Shown: piece by piece, positions 7,617 through 10,548 of the stretch
Numbering within the stretch: the stretch's first letter is position 1
How the letters are laid out: the number at the start of each line of letters is the position of its first letter
Assembly (NCBI RefSeq): GCF_000499385.1
Contig: NW_013655090.1
Coordinates: forward strand, 7,501-18,048
Reading direction: 5' to 3'
Source of the DNA: Eimeria necatrix
Taxonomy: Eukaryota; Apicomplexa; Conoidasida; Eucoccidiorida; Eimeriidae
Length of the DNA stretch: 10,548 nucleotides
Program-made: the position numbers and the translations under genes
Notes under the pieces: model-generated
Database searches by the model: none
What the model saw: only the letters and a program-made list of their open reading frames with translations
Told to the model about the DNA's origin: nothing

Positions 7617-7921
7617 GAGGCTGACAGCAGCAAAAAGGAGACAGCTGAGTGTGGGGCCCCACAAGAAGGGTCTGGGGGCCCCCGGGGGCCCCCCGGGGAC
7701 TTAAAAGACCCTTTTTGTGGGGAGAAGAAAAGGGGGGCCCCCCTTGCTGCTGCTGCTGCTTTGCTGCTGCAGCAGGGGGCCCCCCGGGGGCCCCAACCCC
7801 CCACTTGGCCCTCAAGTTTTTCTTATTTGTCTCTTTTTGGATTTCTTTCTGCTGCTGAAGCAGCAGCAGAAAGAAGCAGCAGCAGCAGGAGAAAAGAAGA
7901 AGATCTTCTCAGAGACCCCAG
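7140..7921 (+). CDS. RAP gene, first supported exon
   Basis: The coding signal is clear from EEVYEEGLCLEMDKLIFRCT (about residue 52 onward) through VHNLVSLLQQLTLL. A poly-Gln run (7446-7616) follows, then a GGGGCCCC-encoded segment and KEEDLLRDPR. The left boundary may be the ATG at 7140 or an acceptor just inside it. The right boundary is a GC donor, CCCAG|GCAGGC, chosen because it joins in phase to give RDPRYLLLLQDL. No GT lies between about 7830 and 7930 downstream of the Arg/Glu-rich segment. Confidence 0.75.
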
Positions 7922-8133
7922 GCAGGCCTTTCTTTATTTCTTTTGTTTTATTTTATTTATTTATTTCTTTTTATTTCTTTTTATTTTTATTTATTTTTAT
8001 TTTTATTTATTTTTGTTTTTGTTTCTTCTTTTTGTTTCTTTTTTATTTCTTTTTTTGTCTCCTTTTAATCCCCTTTTGACCTTCTTTTCATTCGTTTTTA
8101 TTTCTTTTTTATTTCCGTTCAACAAATCAAGCT

Positions 8134-8176
<43 letters not shown>

Positions 8177-8646
8177 AGGTACTTGCTGCTGCTGCAGGAC
8201 CTGCAGCAAAACGCCTCTCTCCTCACTTTTGCTGCAGCAGCAAAAACAGCACTTTGTCTTTTCTTTCTTAAACACCCCCACTACCCTTTGCTTTCCGCTC
8301 TTCTTCCAAAACTCACTCCAAACAAATTCGCAGTTTTCTTCAAACAAAAAACTCTTCAAATCAAACCAGGGGGCCCCCCAGGGGCCCCCCTGGGGGCCCC
8401 CCTGGGGGCCCCCCGGGGGGCCCCCCAAGAGGGCCCTTTGGGGGCCCCTGGGGGCCCTTCAGAGGCCTCTGGGGGCCCCTCTGGGGGCCCCTTGAGTTTG
8501 GATTTGTGTGTGAGTGAAGCTGCAAAGATAGTAAAAGAAATACCTTTATTGGTGAGTTTGGCAGAAGTGTACAGATGGGCAGGGTACAAAGACACAAAAC
8601 TATTTAATTTGGTGGCAGAGGCGCTGCAGTTCGCAGCCAGATGCAT

Positions 8647-8678
<32 letters not shown>

Positions 8679-8693
8679 GGGCAGCAGGCAGCT

Positions 8694-8733
<40 letters not shown>

Positions 8734-8816
8734 GGCAGCGGCGGCGGCCCGCCCCCTGCAGCAGCAGCCGCAGCTGCTGCCCGAGCAGCAGCCGCCGAGC
8801 CCCCCGCAGCCCCACA

Positions 8817-8868
<52 letters not shown>

Positions 8869-10095
8869 GGAGCTTGCAGCAGCAAGCGCTGCTGCGTGCA
8901 GCCCGCAGCTGTTGTCCATTGCATTAGACATTTTGTCTCGAGTGCATTTAAAAGACCCTCGAGTCTTCAGCAATTTGTGTTTGAGTGCAGCAGCAGCAGC
9001 ACCGTTTGCTGCTGCAGCAGAGCTTGCTGCTGCGGCTGCTGCTGCTGCTCGGGGGGCCCCCCCGGGGGCCCCCAGCAGCTTGCTGCTGCTGCAGGCAGTG
9101 GCGCAGCAGCTGCTGCTGCGCTTCAAAAGATTTACTTTAAGTGAAATAGAAAGCTGCTGCTCCGCCTTTTGCTGCTCGCGGCTGCACTACCCTTTGCTGC
9201 TGCAGCAGCTGGCGCTGCGGCTGCAGCAGCACTTGCTGCTGGCCAGCAGCAGCAGACAAAGTGCAGCAGTCAGCCCCAACGCCGTCTGCAGACTTCTCAA
9301 AGCTGTCACTTTCTTCGAGAGGCCTTTTGCTGCTGCAGCAAACCGCCTCCAGCCAGCAGCAGCAGCAGCAGCAGCGGGAGCAGCAGCAGCAGCGGGAGCA
9401 GCAGCAGCAGCGGGAGCAGCAGCAGCAGCGGGAGCAGCAGGCACGGCGGAGCACGCGCTGCAGCCGCTGCAGCAGCTGCTGCAGCAGGAGCAGCAGCTGC
9501 AGCAGCCGCAGCAGCTGCTGCAGCAGCAGCAGCTGCTGCAGCAGCAGCAGCAGCTGCAGCAGCAGCAGCAGCAGCGGGTAAATAACAGCGCAGAGGCGAA
9601 AAAGGGCAGCAGCAGCAGCAACAGCAGGCAGCAAATTGGCCGCCTTAAAAAAGATTAAAAACAACAAGCAGCTTTTTGCTGCTGCGGATGCAAGAAAAAT
9701 GAACAAATCCTGTGCTGCTGCTGCTGCTGTCTTTGCTGCTGCTGCTTTTGCTGCTGCTGTCTTTGCTGCTGCTGCCTTTGCTGCCGCTGCCTTTGCTGCT
9801 GCTGCCTTTGCTGCTGCTGCCTTTGCTGCTGCTGCTTTGCTGCTGCTGCTTTGCTGCTGCTGCCTTTGCTGCTGCTGCTTCTGCTGCTGCTGCTGCTATT
9901 GCCGCTGCTGCTGCTGCTGCTGCTGCTGCTGCAGAGAGACACAAGTACCTGCTGTCGCTGCTGTACCGGAAAATAGGAAAAGAAACCTTTTGGGAAAAAA
10001 CAAAGACAGAAGTCTTTTGGCTTTTCCTCAGCAAACAAATTCTCTTTCCCTGGCTGCGCCACGAGCTGCCGCGCAGGTGCATCCACGAAGGTCAG

Positions 10096-10142
<47 letters not shown>

Positions 10143-10281
10143 GCTGCTTCTGCTGTTGTTGCTGGTGCTTATGCTGCTTCTGCTGCTGCTGCTGCTGCTG
10201 CTTTACCACTACTACTCCTAATACTACTGCTGCTGCTGCTGCTTTACAACTACAACTGCTGCTGCTGCTGCTGCTTTACTC

Positions 10282-10312
<31 letters not shown>

Positions 10313-10491
10313 AGGTTTGCGTTCTTGGTGCATATCTCGAGGGGGTTTCTCTTCGGTGTATCCGGAAGAAGTGGCTGAGGTGTCTAGACAGCTGCGGGCC
10401 TTTGGAGTTTTGCATCAGCAGCAAATTGCTGTTGAAGGACTTCCGTGTCTTGTGGACATTCTCATCACTGCCAAAGACGGAAGCAAAATCG
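7140..10491 (+). CDS. RAP-domain protein with FASTK/OPR-like helical repeats, partial
   Basis: Exons 7140-7921, 8179-9577, 9937-10090 and 10315-10491 join in phase (2,0,1) to give 837 residues before leaving the window. Helical repeat segments include LIFRCTDTEELLRLSVAHRR, YLLLLQDL, LLVSLAEVYRWAGYKDTKLF, IALDILSRVHLKDPRVF and FKRFTLSEIESC. Their alternation of pre-helix hydrophobics and G-x-x-D-x-x-LF resembles the helical repeats before apicomplexan RAP domains. The last exon opens a RAP domain (Pfam PF08373): YPEEVAEVSRQLRAFGVLHQ, then VEGLPCLVDILITAKDGSKIG, matching the family pattern before its I-E-x-D-G motif. RAP proteins in Plasmodium and Toxoplasma are typically mitochondrial RNA-binding factors, several linked to fragmented mitochondrial rRNA; a similar role here is inference. 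CAG-encoded Gln/Ala and GAP inserts separate the repeats. The true start is uncertain: an in-frame TGA directly precedes ATG 7140. Confidence 0.82.
7922..8178 (+). other. GC-AG intron of the RAP gene
   Basis: The intron is T-rich (TTTATTT words, 7927-8130), then a CTG tract (8134-8176) ending ctgctgcag. It starts with GC, and the phase 2 junction AG|G gives Arg. Confidence 0.65.
8179..9577 (+). CDS. RAP gene, second exon: helical repeats with Ala/Gln inserts
   Basis: The exon encodes about 467 residues. Recognisable helices include LLLLQDLQQNASLLTFAAAA, HYPLLSALLPKLTPNKF, VKEIPLLVSLAEVYRWAGY, LFNLVAEALQFAARCM, LLSIALDILSRVHLKDPR and SPNAVCRLLKAVTFFERPF. Between them lie a Gly-Ala-Pro insert from a GGGGCCCC tract (8369-8492), Gln/Ala runs (8644-8877) and Ala/Gln runs (9355-9575). 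It ends at CAGCGG|GTAAAT, the only GT donor near the end of the open frame. Confidence 0.82.
8369..8492 (+). repeat. GGGGCCCC tract inside a RAP-gene exon
   Basis: Alternating G/C runs read in frame as Gly-Pro-Ala, sitting between LQIKP and LSLDLCVSEAAK. Confidence 0.92.
9578..9936 (+). other. RAP-gene intron made largely of CTG/CTTTGCTG repeats
   Basis: Donor CGG|GTAAAT. From 9711 on, the intron is GCTGCTGCTGCCTTT-type repeats, then CTG. Two acceptors are possible: 9934 and 9936. The second keeps phase 0 with the donor, so I use it. Confidence 0.75.
9937..10090 (+). CDS. RAP gene, third exon
   Basis: It encodes RHKYLLSLLYRKIGKETFWE, then VFWLFLSKQILFPWLRHELP, ending IHEG with donor AAG|GTCAGT (phase 1). 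It is free of homopolymers and strongly coding-like. It precedes the RAP domain, as a final helix bundle would. Confidence 0.83.
10091..10314 (+). other. RAP-gene intron composed almost wholly of CTG repeats
   Basis: Donor GTCAGT, then about 210 bp of CTG/GCT triplets with TTACCACTACTACTCC-type interruptions, then gctgctgctgcag. Phase 1. Confidence 0.85.
10315..10491 (+). CDS. RAP gene, fourth exon: N-terminal half of RAP domain
   Basis: It encodes LRSWCISRGGFSSVYPEEV, EVSRQLRAFGVLHQQQIAVE and LPCLVDILITAKDGSKIG. This frame is not the longest open frame here, but it continues exon three in phase and matches the RAP pattern. The domain's terminal I-E-x-D-G-P-x-H part must lie downstream. The end at ATCG|GTCTGC is inferred; otherwise the frame reads into poly-Leu. 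Confidence 0.8.
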
Positions 10492-10492
10492 G

Positions 10493-10547
<55 letters not shown>

Positions 10548-10548
10548 A
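10492..10548. repeat. (CTG)n tract at the window edge
   Basis: Pure CTG triplets continue to the last base. This is probably the start of the next intron, as with the intron at 10091. Confidence 0.85.

Noticed and set aside
7107..7815. Minus-strand poly-Leu/Cys/Ala frames over the RAP exon
   Set aside because: They are shadows of CAG runs, with no independent motif or splice structure.
10282..10548. Longer forward frame at the right end (SLRCIRKKWLRCLDSC...)
   Set aside because: The alternative frame continues the preceding exon in phase and reads as a RAP domain; this one does not.

Overview
The window looks like nuclear DNA of an apicomplexan coccidian, most probably Eimeria. The grounds are dense CAG/CTG triplet runs that read as poly-Ala, poly-Gln or poly-Ser in exons, interstitial AAACCCT/AGGGTTT telomere-like repeats, and spliced genes with simple-repeat introns. 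I cannot name the species. No rRNA, tRNA, CRISPR array or transposon was recognised.

Region 1 (1-5909, + strand) holds the 3' part of one spliced gene. I rebuilt it as seven exons (391-1611, 2156-2290, 2512-2662, 3208-3331, 3959-4274, 4853-5346, 5747-5909) whose phases all agree and which end in a stop codon. The product is an alpha/beta-hydrolase resembling the DUF900 family. It has an HGFN oxyanion-hole segment, an SHSAG nucleophile elbow, an Asp-bearing GDTRDQALAFS segment and a terminal catalytic His. The fold is split by long Ala/Gln/Ser inserts and Gly-Ala-Pro inserts. The 5' end lies upstream of the window.

Region 2 (5910-7139) is mostly intergenic or intronic repeat: a GGGGCCCC tract, an (AAAT)n array, then a long GGGGCCCC-rich stretch. 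Two short candidate exons near 6245-6537 could encode a mitochondrial presequence for the next gene.

Region 3 (about 7140-10548, + strand) holds a second spliced gene that runs off the right edge. Its exons (about 7140-7921, 8179-9577, 9937-10090, 10315-10491) encode a helical-repeat protein of the FASTK-like/OPR type followed by the start of a RAP domain. Such proteins are usually mitochondrial RNA-binding factors in apicomplexans. The first intron appears to be GC-AG.

The two genes have no evident functional link and look like ordinary tandem neighbours. What stands out is repeat placement. CAG-sense runs lie in exons, while CTG-sense runs lie in introns and abut the 3' splice site in six of ten internal introns. 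The remaining introns each carry their own simple repeat (ATTT, AAACCCT, a 65-68 bp unit, a 13-mer, a 14-mer).
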